Program-made: the position numbers and the translations under genes
Shown here: positions 1 to 6,468 of the stretch, piece after piece
How positions within the stretch are numbered: position 1 is the first letter of the stretch
How the letters are laid out: the number at the start of each line of letters is the position of its first letter
Notes under the pieces: generated by a model
What the model saw: the letters and a program-made list of their open reading frames with translations, nothing else
What the model was told of the DNA's origin: nothing
The model's database searches: none
DNA from: an uncultured Lachnospiraceae bacterium
Lineage (GTDB): Bacteria; Bacillota; Clostridia; Lachnospirales; Lachnospiraceae
DNA: 15,996 nt
Assembly: GCA_910579285.1 (NCBI GenBank)
Contig: CAJTTT010000010.1
Span: forward strand, 90,457 to 106,452
Direction of reading: 5' to 3'

Positions 1-195
1 GTGCTGCAGCTGTTACAGTAGAAAAGATCTGCGGGAGAATATAAAAGCATATTCGTTCCGTGATGCCAATAGATGTTAAGCGAAAAAGCAGACAGATCCT
101 GCCGCAAACAGAGGGTTCTGCGTATAGCAAATTGATGTTTGGAAGAGACAATTAAGAAATGTTTCGCATTCTCTGTCGTCTCAGCCTTGTATGAA
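1..195. other. Left edge without a confident gene
   Basis: No open frame here could be assigned. On the plus strand two short frames enter from outside the window: one ends with TAA at 42-44 after 13 codons (reading AAAVTVEKICGRI) and one ends with TAA at 77-79 after 25 codons. Either could be the last codons of an upstream gene, but the fragments are too short to recognise. The minus strand, downstream of the YaaL-type gene, shows no clear hairpin followed by a T-run, so its terminator is not identified. Confidence 0.3.
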
Positions 196-483
196 TTATG
201 AGAGCGTCAGAGGGCGGTATGCCTCGGCGTGTTCTTTTTCGGGCAGCGGATTACTTTCCGCTGCCTTTTGCAGCAGATATTTGTACCGTTTCATAACGGC
301 ATTCAGCTCATAAATATAGCAGTCAATCAGATCTGGGTCTGTCGCGTTATCGAATCCAGCATAAGCGTTTTCCAGCGCGTTTCTCGTAAGGAGCAGCTCT
401 TCTCTCAGCGTCATCTTCTGCCTGTCCACGATTATTTCGTTTTCTGCCGGTATGCAGGGGCTTTGTCTGAAAATCATTCTCAT
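196..483 (-). CDS. YaaL-type DUF2508 family protein
   Basis: A 95-residue soluble protein of the DUF2508 (YaaL) family, whose function is unknown. Recognition rests on residues 41-71, which contain the family-like stretch TDPDLIDCYIYELNAVMKRY (48-67); the rest is charged and probably helical. The open frame extends back to an ATG at 540, but I prefer the ATG at 483: an AGGAAGG ribosome binding site lies just upstream (minus strand, about 490-497), and the 540 start would fall inside a perfect hairpin. B. subtilis yaaL sits beside bofA on the same strand; here bofA is also the neighbour but is transcribed divergently. Family assignment is fairly secure; function is not inferred. Confidence 0.8.
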   Translation of the reverse strand: MRMIFRQSPCIPAENEIIVDRQKMTLREELLLTRNALENAYAGFDNATDPDLIDCYIYELNAVMKRYKYLLQKAAESNPLPEKEHAEAYRPLTLS

Positions 484-520
484 AGGAAACCTTCCTTTCG
501 GGTTATGTGGATATCGCGTG

Positions 521-544
521 GAGAATGCATGTTTTTGCATTCTC
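521..544. repeat. Inverted repeat in yaaL leader
   Basis: Perfect 9-bp arms GAGAATGCA (521-529) and TGCATTCTC (536-544) around a 6-nt loop. It lies in the presumed 5' leader of the minus-strand YaaL gene, about 40 nt before its ATG. No T-run follows on either strand, so it does not look like an intrinsic terminator. It could be a leader RNA structure or a protein binding site. Confidence 0.6.
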
Positions 545-546
545 TT

Positions 547-564
547 GAGTGAGTCTTCTCACTC
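547..564. repeat. Second inverted repeat in yaaL-bofA gap
   Basis: Perfect 7-bp arms GAGTGAG (547-553) and CTCACTC (558-564) around the tetraloop TCTT. It starts 2 nt after the preceding inverted repeat, giving a tandem hairpin pair within the divergent yaaL-bofA intergenic region. Confidence 0.6.
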
Positions 565-684
565 TAGTTTAGGTAAAAATTTCCAAAATATTCATGTAAT
601 ATTATGGATGGCCTGTTCATAAACTGTAGGGAGACAGGCAGGAGGGACGTTCCGGCAGACGAAGGGACGGACCGTGAGGATTGG

Positions 685-960
685 ATGATGGGAAATGCAG
701 GCGGAGCTTTTGTTATAATAGCAGTATGTCTGATTGTACTGGCAATAGGAGCAATGGGCAGGAAGGTGGAATGGCTGGTGAATTTCATTCTTCGCGCGGT
801 GATGGGAACTGTGGGCATTTATGCGATCAATTACATGCTGGCGGGCAGGCAGCTTCAGGTGGCGGTGGGAATTAATCCGTTTACGGTTTTGACATCGGGA
901 ATCCTTGGATTTCCTGGGGTTGCGGTACTTTACGGCATTCATTTTTTCAAAATTTTGTGA
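685..960 (+). CDS. bofA: BofA-family pro-sigmaK processing inhibitor
   Basis: A 91-residue hydrophobic protein. The C-terminal signature, residues 62-85 (VGINPFTVLTSGILGFPGV and following), is diagnostic of the BofA family; hydrophobic segments run about 8-24 and 31-52. In B. subtilis BofA is a membrane protein that holds the SpoIVFB protease inactive during engulfment, delaying pro-sigmaK cleavage. The frame is open back to an ATG at 604, but that would add 27 polar residues not expected in a protein usually about 87 residues long. GAGG at 676-679 suits ATG 685 (spacer 5) or ATG 688 (spacer 8). SpoIVFB and SpoIVFA are not in this window, so the role here is by homology only. The tad operon promoter begins 12 nt past the stop codon. 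Confidence 0.85.
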   Translation: MMGNAGGAFVIIAVCLIVLAIGAMGRKVEWLVNFILRAVMGTVGIYAINYMLAGRQLQVAVGINPFTVLTSGILGFPGVAVLYGIHFFKIL

Positions 961-971
961 ATAGTTTACAA

Positions 972-999
972 TAGACAAGAATTTTTATTGTGTTATAAT
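972..999 (+). promoter_or_regulatory. Promoter of the tad operon
   Basis: TAGACA (972-977) and TATAAT (994-999) are separated by 16 nt, and the -10 is preceded by TGT, giving an extended -10 (TGTTATAAT). Transcription would start near 1006, leaving a leader of about 135 nt before tadV. I looked in that leader for a cyclic-di-GMP riboswitch core and saw none. No other promoter as good is visible between here and 11184. Confidence 0.6.
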
Positions 1000-1128
1000 T
1001 CAAATCACAACTCAAGAAAATCTTTGTGCGATTCCTTTCTGTGGAGTGCACACTTCTCGCTTCAGGGCATCGGGAAGATCTTCCAATTATTTCGTTGAGT
1101 CGATTTATTCAATTATTTTTTAAGATGT

Positions 1129-1143
1129 GGAGGTGGTTTTATT
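1129..1143 (+). promoter_or_regulatory. RBS and ATT start of tadV
   Basis: GGAGG at 1129-1133 is followed by a 7-nt spacer and then ATT at 1141, which is in frame with the tadV coding sequence. The nearest TTG (1142-1144) is out of frame and meets a stop after two codons. No ATG or GTG exists in the tadV frame between the upstream stop (1096-1098) and the TTG at 1180. Confidence 0.55.
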
Positions 1144-1668
1144 GGACTGACTTACTGTCAATCTGTCCTGCTTCTGCTGTTGCTGCTTTCCGCTTTGGCG
1201 GATCTTAAGACAGACCGCATTCCGAACGGCTTTATTCTTCTGGGTATTGTCATCGGTGCTTCGGGCAGTCTCTTTTCCGGCCGTGGGTTATCAAACCTTC
1301 TGGCGTCTATGCTTCTGGCGTTTCTGCTCATGTATCCTCTGTATATGATAGGTGCACTTGGTGCAGGCGATGTAAAGCTGTTTGTTATGATCGGGAGTTT
1401 TCAGACGGTGGGAGATTCTATGGCCATACTGGCGGGAGCCTTTGTGACCGGCGCGGCGGTGTCGCTTATAAAACTTGCGGCGGAGAGAAACGGCAGAGAA
1501 AGATTTCGGTATTTTTTTGCATATCTGTATGATGTCTGGCGGACAGGACATTGGAAAATTTACGGCGAGGACTTAAAACAGGATTATCACACCTACTGTA
1601 AAAACAAAATCCACTTTGCGGTGCCGATTCTGTTCAGTGCGGTGTGCAGAATGGGAGGATTATTTTGA
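1141..1668 (+). CDS. tadV: Prepilin peptidase, A24 family (TadV/CpaA-like)
   Basis: Membrane aspartyl protease that removes the leader from Flp and TadE-type prepilins. Read from ATT 1141 it has 175 residues. The two catalytic aspartates fit the A24 pattern: D21 in ADLKTDRIPN at the end of helix 1, and D77 in GALGAGDVK (GxGD motif). About four hydrophobic segments are visible. A start at TTG 1180 would give 162 residues and leave only seven before D21, too few for helix 1, whereas the upstream codons in frame encode seven consecutive leucines. Hence the ATT start is preferred; ATT is otherwise known mainly for infC. It is the first gene of the operon and its stop overlaps the tadZ start. A second A24 peptidase lies at 8840-9262. 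Confidence 0.85.
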   Translation: MGLTYCQSVLLLLLLLSALADLKTDRIPNGFILLGIVIGASGSLFSGRGLSNLLASMLLAFLLMYPLYMIGALGAGDVKLFVMIGSFQTVGDSMAILAGAFVTGAAVSLIKLAAERNGRERFRYFFAYLYDVWRTGHWKIYGEDLKQDYHTYCKNKIHFAVPILFSAVCRMGGLF

Positions 1669-2711
1669 CACATAAAATTATGGCGATCTGTGATACGGAG
1701 GAAGGCTACGCTTTCCGTATGGCGGAGTATCTGCTGGATAAGGTTAAACTGCCCTACACGCTGCATCTGTTTACGGCGGTGGAGGAACTGGAGAAATTTG
1801 CGGGGAGGGAAGAGATTGAGATTCTCCTCATTGCAGAGAGCGCATGGCGGCTCCTCAGGGAGGAGTATGTCAGAAAGCAGGTGGCGCAGATGTTTATTCT
1901 TCAGGAGAGCGGGGAAGCGGCGCAGACACTTCATTCGCAGGAAAGCGTTGAAGCGGAGAAAGAGAACATGCGCTGTATCAACAAGTACCAAAGCCCGGAA
2001 ATGGTAGTACAGGAAATGCTGAATGTAATTGTGGATGGCAGCGGGTGGAAGGATTACAGGGAGACGACGGATACAGCGGCTAAGATGATAGGAATTTATT
2101 CCCCGGTAAAGAGATGCCTGCAGACTTCTTTTGCCCTTTCACTCGGACAGCTTCTGGCAAAAGAGCATAAGACGATGTATCTGAATTTTGAGATGTATTC
2201 CGGCCTGGGAGAACTTTTGAGGCGGGAGTATCAGACAGATATGCTGGATGTCATGTACTATTTCCAGAGTGCAAGGGAAAAGTTGGCGCTGCGTCTGCCA
2301 ACGATCATTCAGAATGCGGGAGGATTGGATTACATACCGCCCATGCAGTATTCGCTGGGAATCAGGGAAGTGCCGGGAGAGCAGTGGCTGGCTCTCTGCA
2401 GGGATATTGCAGCGATAGGCGAATACGAATACATGATTCTGGATCTGGATGACGGGATAGACGGGCTGTTTGATCTGTTAAAAAATTGTCACAAGATATA
2501 TACCATCACAAGGGAGGATCCCTTCGCGCAGGCAAAACTTGGGCAGTATGAACGAATGCTGCAGCAGGGGGAGCTGGGAGAAATCTCCGAGAAAACCGTA
2601 AAATGCCGTTTTCCGATTTTTCAGAAACTGCCGGACAGTCTGGATATGATGACGCACGGAGAGCTGGCCGGCTATGTAAAATCCATTATAAAAGAGGATA
2701 TCTATGGATAA
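1665..2711 (+). CDS. tadZ: TadZ/CpaE-like pilus assembly protein
   Basis: A 348-residue cytoplasmic protein with TadZ architecture: an N-terminal receiver-like region (about 1-120) and a MinD/ParA-like fold (about 140-330). TadZ proteins localise the Tad secretion machine. The start is taken as TTG 1665, 6 nt after GGGAGG and overlapping the tadV stop; the GTG at 1644 has no comparable site. The region equivalent to Walker A, residues 146-154 (SPVKRCLQT), lacks both the signature lysine and the phosphate-binding lysine of the KGGxGKT consensus, so ATP hydrolysis is doubtful. A Walker B-like strand YEYMILDLDDG lies at 254-264. E. rectale TadZ is a known Clostridia member with this two-domain, atypical ATPase form. 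Position between tadV and tadA supports the call. Confidence 0.8.
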   Translation: MTHKIMAICDTEEGYAFRMAEYLLDKVKLPYTLHLFTAVEELEKFAGREEIEILLIAESAWRLLREEYVRKQVAQMFILQESGEAAQTLHSQESVEAEKENMRCINKYQSPEMVVQEMLNVIVDGSGWKDYRETTDTAAKMIGIYSPVKRCLQTSFALSLGQLLAKEHKTMYLNFEMYSGLGELLRREYQTDMLDVMYYFQSAREKLALRLPTIIQNAGGLDYIPPMQYSLGIREVPGEQWLALCRDIAAIGEYEYMILDLDDGIDGLFDLLKNCHKIYTITREDPFAQAKLGQYERMLQQGELGEISEKTVKCRFPIFQKLPDSLDMMTHGELAGYVKSIIKEDIYG

Positions 2712-3924
2712 CAGGGAAGAGAGACGGAAAATTTTAAAGGAAAAGCTTTTGGAAAGCATTGACTATTCCAGGGAGAGCAGCGATGAGGAGATCAGGGAGC
2801 TGATAGATGAGATGCTTGTGCGGGAAGGGCGGGAAAATCCGCTTTCCCTGTCCGAGCGGAGCAGACTCAGAAAAGAGCTTTTCCACGCAGTCCGCAAGCT
2901 GGATGTGCTGCAGGAGCTGGTGGATGATCCGCAGATCACGGAGATTATGATCAACGGCCCGGACAAAATTTTTATAGAACAAAACGGCAGACTGACGGAG
3001 AGCGGCCTTTGTTTTGACAGTGCGGAGAAATTGCAGAATGTGATACAGCAGATTGTCTCTGACTGTAACAGAGTAGTCAATGAGGCATCGCCGATTGTGG
3101 ACGCCAGACTGGAGAACGGCGCCCGCGTCAATGTGGTATTGAACCCTGTGGCGCTAAACGGTCCTATCGTCACGATCAGACGTTTTCCCGATAACCCCAT
3201 CACCATGAACGATCTCGTAACGTTTGGCTCCATTACGGAGGAGGTGTGCGAGTGGCTAAGCAGACTTGTGCGGGCAAAATACAATATCTTTATCAGCGGT
3301 GGGACAGGCTCCGGGAAAACCACGTTTTTGAATGCTCTGTCCAACTATATACCCGCTGAGGAGCGGATCATAACCATAGAGGACAGCGCGGAGCTGCAGA
3401 TCAAAAATATTCGTAATATCGTGCGCATGGAAACGAGAAACGCCAACGTGGAGGGGTGCCGGGAGATCACCATAAGAGATCTGATTAAGACATCCTTGAG
3501 AATGCGGCCGGACAGAATTATCGTGGGAGAGGTGCGCGGCGGCGAAGCTTTTGACATGATGCAGTGCCTGAATACGGGGCATGACGGATCCATGTCCACA
3601 GGACACGCCAACAGCTCGCGGGACATGCTAAGCCGTCTGGAAAATATGATTCTCATGGGCATGGAGATTCCGCTGGAGGCCATCAGACAGCAGATCGCCT
3701 CGGGCATTGACGTCATTGTCCACCTGGGGCGGCTGCGGGACAAAACGAGAAAGGTGCTGGAAATAGTGGAGGTGCGCGGTTTTGAAAACGGAGAAATTTC
3801 TTTGAGTCCGATTTACCGCTTCGAGGAGGAGGGAGAGACGGACGGAGGGAAAATCCGCGGCACACTCCAAAAGAAAGGAGAACTTGCCTATGTCGAAAAG
3901 CTGCAAACCGCAGGATTATGCTGA
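2704..3924 (+). CDS. tadA: Tad pilus motor ATPase (TadA/CpaF)
   Basis: A 406-residue secretion ATPase of the GspE/VirB11 superfamily, cytoplasmic and hexameric in known members, powering Flp pilus assembly. Visible motifs: Walker A GGTGSGKTT (199-207), Asp box ITIEDSAEL (223-231), Walker B RIIVGEVRGGEA (271-282) and His box TGHDGSMSTGHA (291-302). The N-terminal region carries the CpaF-typical ITEIMINGPDKIFIEQNGRL (78-97). All catalytic motifs look intact. The ATG at 2704 overlaps the tadZ end by 8 nt, with GAGG about 7 nt upstream, suggesting translational coupling. Identification is secure. Confidence 0.96.
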   Translation: MDNREERRKILKEKLLESIDYSRESSDEEIRELIDEMLVREGRENPLSLSERSRLRKELFHAVRKLDVLQELVDDPQITEIMINGPDKIFIEQNGRLTESGLCFDSAEKLQNVIQQIVSDCNRVVNEASPIVDARLENGARVNVVLNPVALNGPIVTIRRFPDNPITMNDLVTFGSITEEVCEWLSRLVRAKYNIFISGGTGSGKTTFLNALSNYIPAEERIITIEDSAELQIKNIRNIVRMETRNANVEGCREITIRDLIKTSLRMRPDRIIVGEVRGGEAFDMMQCLNTGHDGSMSTGHANSSRDMLSRLENMILMGMEIPLEAIRQQIASGIDVIVHLGRLRDKTRKVLEIVEVRGFENGEISLSPIYRFEEEGETDGGKIRGTLQKKGELAYVEKLQTAGLC

Positions 3925-4648
3925 GTATCATTTTTCTCTCAGGGAGGGGATGCTCGCTTTTCTGGAAGGCGGGTTTCTGGTTGGGATGATCGGATATTTC
4001 TTCTATCGGTCATGGATTGCGTGTCTTTTTCTCCTTCCCGTGTTTGTCCTCTTTATCAGAGAGAGAAAAAGACGGCTGGCGAAAAAGCGGAGACAGGAAC
4101 TGAGCTTACAGTTTAAGGATCTGGTGCTGGCTCTCGCGGCTAATGTTAAAGCCGGATATTCTGTCGAGAATGCCATGCGGGAATCCTGCCGCGATCTGGA
4201 GCTGCTCTACGGCGGGGACAGTCCCATCTGCCTTGAAGTACGGCACATCCTGCGGGGGTTGGAAAACAATATGGTTCTGGAAAGACTGCTGTATGACCTG
4301 GGAGTCAGAAGCCGGCTGACGGATATCATGCAGTTTGCGGACGTATTTCTGATTGCCAAAAGAAGCGGAGGCAATCTGACAGAGATCCTGGAGAAGACTG
4401 CCGAAGTGATCGGGCAGAAGATCGAGACGGATAAGGAAATCCAGCTTATGATCGGCGCGAAAAAGATGGAGCAGAAAATTATGAATATGGTGCCGTTTCT
4501 GATTATTTTCTATATCGGGACGACCTCGCCGGGATTTTTCGACGTACTCTATCATAATTTGGTAGGTGCGGCAGTGATGACGGTGTGCCTGCTCTTCTAT
4601 GGTGCGGCATATCTGGTTTCCAGAAAGATCGTGGAGATAGAAGTATGA
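3890..4648 (+). CDS. tadB: Tad platform protein TadB (T2SSF domain)
   Basis: A 252-residue integral membrane protein, the first of the paired platform proteins that couple TadA to pilin assembly. It has two N-terminal hydrophobic segments (about 22-38 and 42-57), a basic stretch RERKRRLAKKRR (57-68), a T2SSF-type cytoplasmic domain (about 75-195, with LALAANVKAGYSVENAM at 80-96 and AKRSGGNLTEIL at 156-167), and two C-terminal helices (about 197-213, 224-244). Start choice is ATG 3890, 9 nt after AAAGGAG; TTG 3884 is in frame but only 3 nt from that site. The start lies inside the end of tadA, overlapping by 35 nt. Confidence 0.93.
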   Translation: MSKSCKPQDYAEYHFSLREGMLAFLEGGFLVGMIGYFFYRSWIACLFLLPVFVLFIRERKRRLAKKRRQELSLQFKDLVLALAANVKAGYSVENAMRESCRDLELLYGGDSPICLEVRHILRGLENNMVLERLLYDLGVRSRLTDIMQFADVFLIAKRSGGNLTEILEKTAEVIGQKIETDKEIQLMIGAKKMEQKIMNMVPFLIIFYIGTTSPGFFDVLYHNLVGAAVMTVCLLFYGAAYLVSRKIVEIEV

Positions 4649-4721
4649 AGAAATGTCTGCTTTTGTTTCCGCGGGAAATGGGTTAAATGACTGCTTGGGT
4701 GTATGGCGAAAGGAGTGTGTG

Positions 4722-6185
4722 ATGATTTATGTGTATACTGCGATTTTAATGATTTATCTGGTTTTGTTTGTTTTGTCTGTCGGAGAAAGCGGGAATCCGT
4801 TCCAAAAGATAGCGGCCCGCATTTTTCGGAAACAACAGGAGCGGCAAAGGAAAAGGAATAGCAATGGGGGCAGCAAAAACTGGAAACGGATGCTCTACAC
4901 AAGGCAGCTCGGGGAAAAGTTGAAAACACTGCAGCCGGGAATTGCGGCGGAGAAGCAGGTCCGGGATCACTACTTATCTCTGTATGCACTGTTACTTACG
5001 GTGGTGTTTGCGGGGAATCTTATCTGCATGGCTGCCTGGTTCAGCGCCCACAGCGCCGCAAGGCTGGTTGACGGCGGGTATCTTCCCAGGAATGCCTACG
5101 GAGAGGGAAATGTGGAGGTTGGACTGAAAGCGGAGATTCCGGGGGTGCAGGAGGAAATTTTTGATTATCTTCTGGAGGAGCGTAAGCTCACAGAGGAAGA
5201 ACTGGAAAAAAGTTATGCGGAGGCGGCAGTGCTTCTTCCGCAGGTGATTCTTAGCGGGAATACCTGTCTGGAAGATGTGCGGAAGGACTTGGAGCTGGTG
5301 TCTGCTCTGGAGGGGTATCCCTTTCAGATCAGTTGGGAGAGCAGCGCCTACTCGCTGGTCAATACGGACGGGATCGTACATAATGAGGAACTTGCGGGAG
5401 GCGAGGTGGCCATTCTGACGGCGAAACTTAGCTGCGAAGAGTGGCTTCGGGAGCTGCAGATTCCTGTGCAGATCAATCCGATGATACATACGCCAAAGGA
5501 GGCGCTTCGTATACGGATAGAGGAGCTGCTCCGGGAGAGGGAGGAGAGCAGCAGAAGCGGGGAAGTGATGGCGCTGCCGGAGCAGATCGGCACAGAACCC
5601 GTTATTTGGAGCGAGATCATAGAGGACAGCAGCGGCTATTTTCTGATCCTGATAATGTTTGCGGCGGGTGTGCTCTATTGGGGAAGAGGCAGGGAGCTGG
5701 ATCAGAAGCTGGAGGCAAGAAAGAGGGAACTGCTTTTGGATTATCCCGAGATTGTCAATAAACTGGCGCTATATATGGGGGCGGGCATGACGGTCCGAAA
5801 CGCCTTTTTGAAGATGGGGGAGGACTATAAAAAACAGAAGGAGGAGAAAAGGAAATATGTCTATGAGGAAATTTTAATGACCTGCTATGAATTACAGGGA
5901 GGCAGGTCGGAGACGGAGGCCTACGCCCATTTCGGGAAACGGTGTCAGGTGCAGTCCTATATGAAATTGTCTGCACTGCTTTCGCAGAATATCAGAAAGG
6001 GAAGCAATGACCTTTTGCGGGTACTCGGGCAGGAAGCGGATCATGCCTTTGCAGAGCGGAAAAATCAGGCAAAAAAGCTGGGAGAGGAGGCGGGGACGAA
6101 ACTGCTTGTGCCAATGATGATGATGCTTTGCGTGGTTATGGTGATTATTATGATACCGGCTTATTTTTCTTTTACTTTAAATTAG
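4722..6185 (+). CDS. tadC: TadC-like platform protein with Ig-like insert
   Basis: A 487-residue membrane protein in the tadC position. The C-terminal part (about 335-482) is a T2SSF-type region with LLLDYPEIVNKLALYMGAGM (337-356), LQGGRSETEAYAHFGKRC (391-408) and a terminal helix (460-482). It is longer than usual TadC because about 200 residues (108-304) are inserted between helix 2 (86-107) and helix 3 (305-321), probably facing outside. Within the insert, residues 184-252 resemble an atrophied bacterial Ig-like repeat: a VRKDLEL strand, ISWESS, a TDGIVH turn, VAILTAKLS, and a final IPVQINP strand. A second partial copy may begin at 256 (LPEQIGTEPVIWSE, 285-298). Start ATG 4722 follows AAGGAG by 6 nt. 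The T2SSF call is firm; the Ig-like reading is from pattern memory. Confidence 0.85.
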   Translation: MIYVYTAILMIYLVLFVLSVGESGNPFQKIAARIFRKQQERQRKRNSNGGSKNWKRMLYTRQLGEKLKTLQPGIAAEKQVRDHYLSLYALLLTVVFAGNLICMAAWFSAHSAARLVDGGYLPRNAYGEGNVEVGLKAEIPGVQEEIFDYLLEERKLTEEELEKSYAEAAVLLPQVILSGNTCLEDVRKDLELVSALEGYPFQISWESSAYSLVNTDGIVHNEELAGGEVAILTAKLSCEEWLRELQIPVQINPMIHTPKEALRIRIEELLREREESSRSGEVMALPEQIGTEPVIWSEIIEDSSGYFLILIMFAAGVLYWGRGRELDQKLEARKRELLLDYPEIVNKLALYMGAGMTVRNAFLKMGEDYKKQKEEKRKYVYEEILMTCYELQGGRSETEAYAHFGKRCQVQSYMKLSALLSQNIRKGSNDLLRVLGQEADHAFAERKNQAKKLGEEAGTKLLVPMMMMLCVVMVIIMIPAYFSFTLN

Positions 6186-6190
6186 AGTAC

Positions 6191-6231
6191 CTGCCCGGCG
6201 TTTTCTGAATATCGGTTTCTGCGCCGGGCAG
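6191..6231 (+). promoter_or_regulatory. Stem-loop upstream of flp
   Basis: A perfect 10-bp GC-rich inverted repeat, CTGCCCGGCG (6191-6200) and CGCCGGGCAG (6222-6231), encloses a 21-nt loop. It fills most of the tadC-flp gap. No T-run follows, so it is unlikely to terminate transcription by itself; a 5' stabilising or processing stem for the flp message is the simplest reading, since the major pilin must be made in excess over the machine proteins. Confidence 0.6.
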
Positions 6232-6267
6232 CGGCAAACAGCAAAATGACAAAAGGAGGAAAACAGT

Positions 6268-6468
6268 ATGTTAAAAAAAGAAAACGACAGGAGACTCAAA
6301 GGGTTCGGAAACTTTCTGCGGGAGGAGGAAGGTATGGGCACGGTGGAAATCATTTTGATTATTGTGGTGCTGATCGGTCTGGTGATTATTTTCAAGACAC
6401 AGCTTCGCGAACTGGTGGAGCGGGTATTTGAGAAGATTACCAAAGACAGCAACACGGTAATGAAATGA
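6268..6468 (+). CDS. flp: Flp1-like major pilin
   Basis: A 66-residue prepilin. Leader residues 1-22 are charged and end in EEEG; cleavage is predicted after G22, giving mature M23-G24-T25-V26-E27, with the glutamate at +5 that prepilin peptidases and pilin assembly require. The hydrophobic core TVEIILIIVVLIGLVIIF (25-42) is followed by a short amphipathic tail. The classical Glu-Tyr pair of proteobacterial Flp is replaced by Glu-Ile, as in the Flp1-like family of Firmicutes. A very strong AAAGGAGG site lies 8 nt before the ATG, and a stable stem-loop lies just upstream; both fit a highly expressed major pilin. Its stop overlaps the next gene by an ATGA. Confidence 0.92.
   Translation: MLKKENDRRLKGFGNFLREEEGMGTVEIILIIVVLIGLVIIFKTQLRELVERVFEKITKDSNTVMK

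Noticed and set aside
1..79. 3' end of a sugar kinase-like gene
   Set aside because: The 13-codon fragment ending at 44 has a vaguely similar feel, but it is far too short to assign, and another frame ending at 79 is equally open.
229..552. Plus-strand open frame opposite the YaaL-type gene
   Set aside because: The minus strand encodes a recognisable DUF2508 protein with a good ribosome binding site; the plus-strand frame has neither.
1000..1140. Possible cyclic-di-GMP riboswitch in the tad leader
   Set aside because: Pilus operons of Clostridia can be controlled this way, but I could not find the conserved core of the class I aptamer or a terminator stem here.
1026..1208. 60-codon open frame overlapping the tad leader and the start of tadV
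   Set aside because: It has no family resemblance and runs through the ribosome binding site and helix 1 of tadV in another frame; it is an out-of-frame shadow.
6191..6231. Intrinsic terminator between tadC and flp
   Set aside because: The stem is strong but no T-run follows on either strand within a useful distance.
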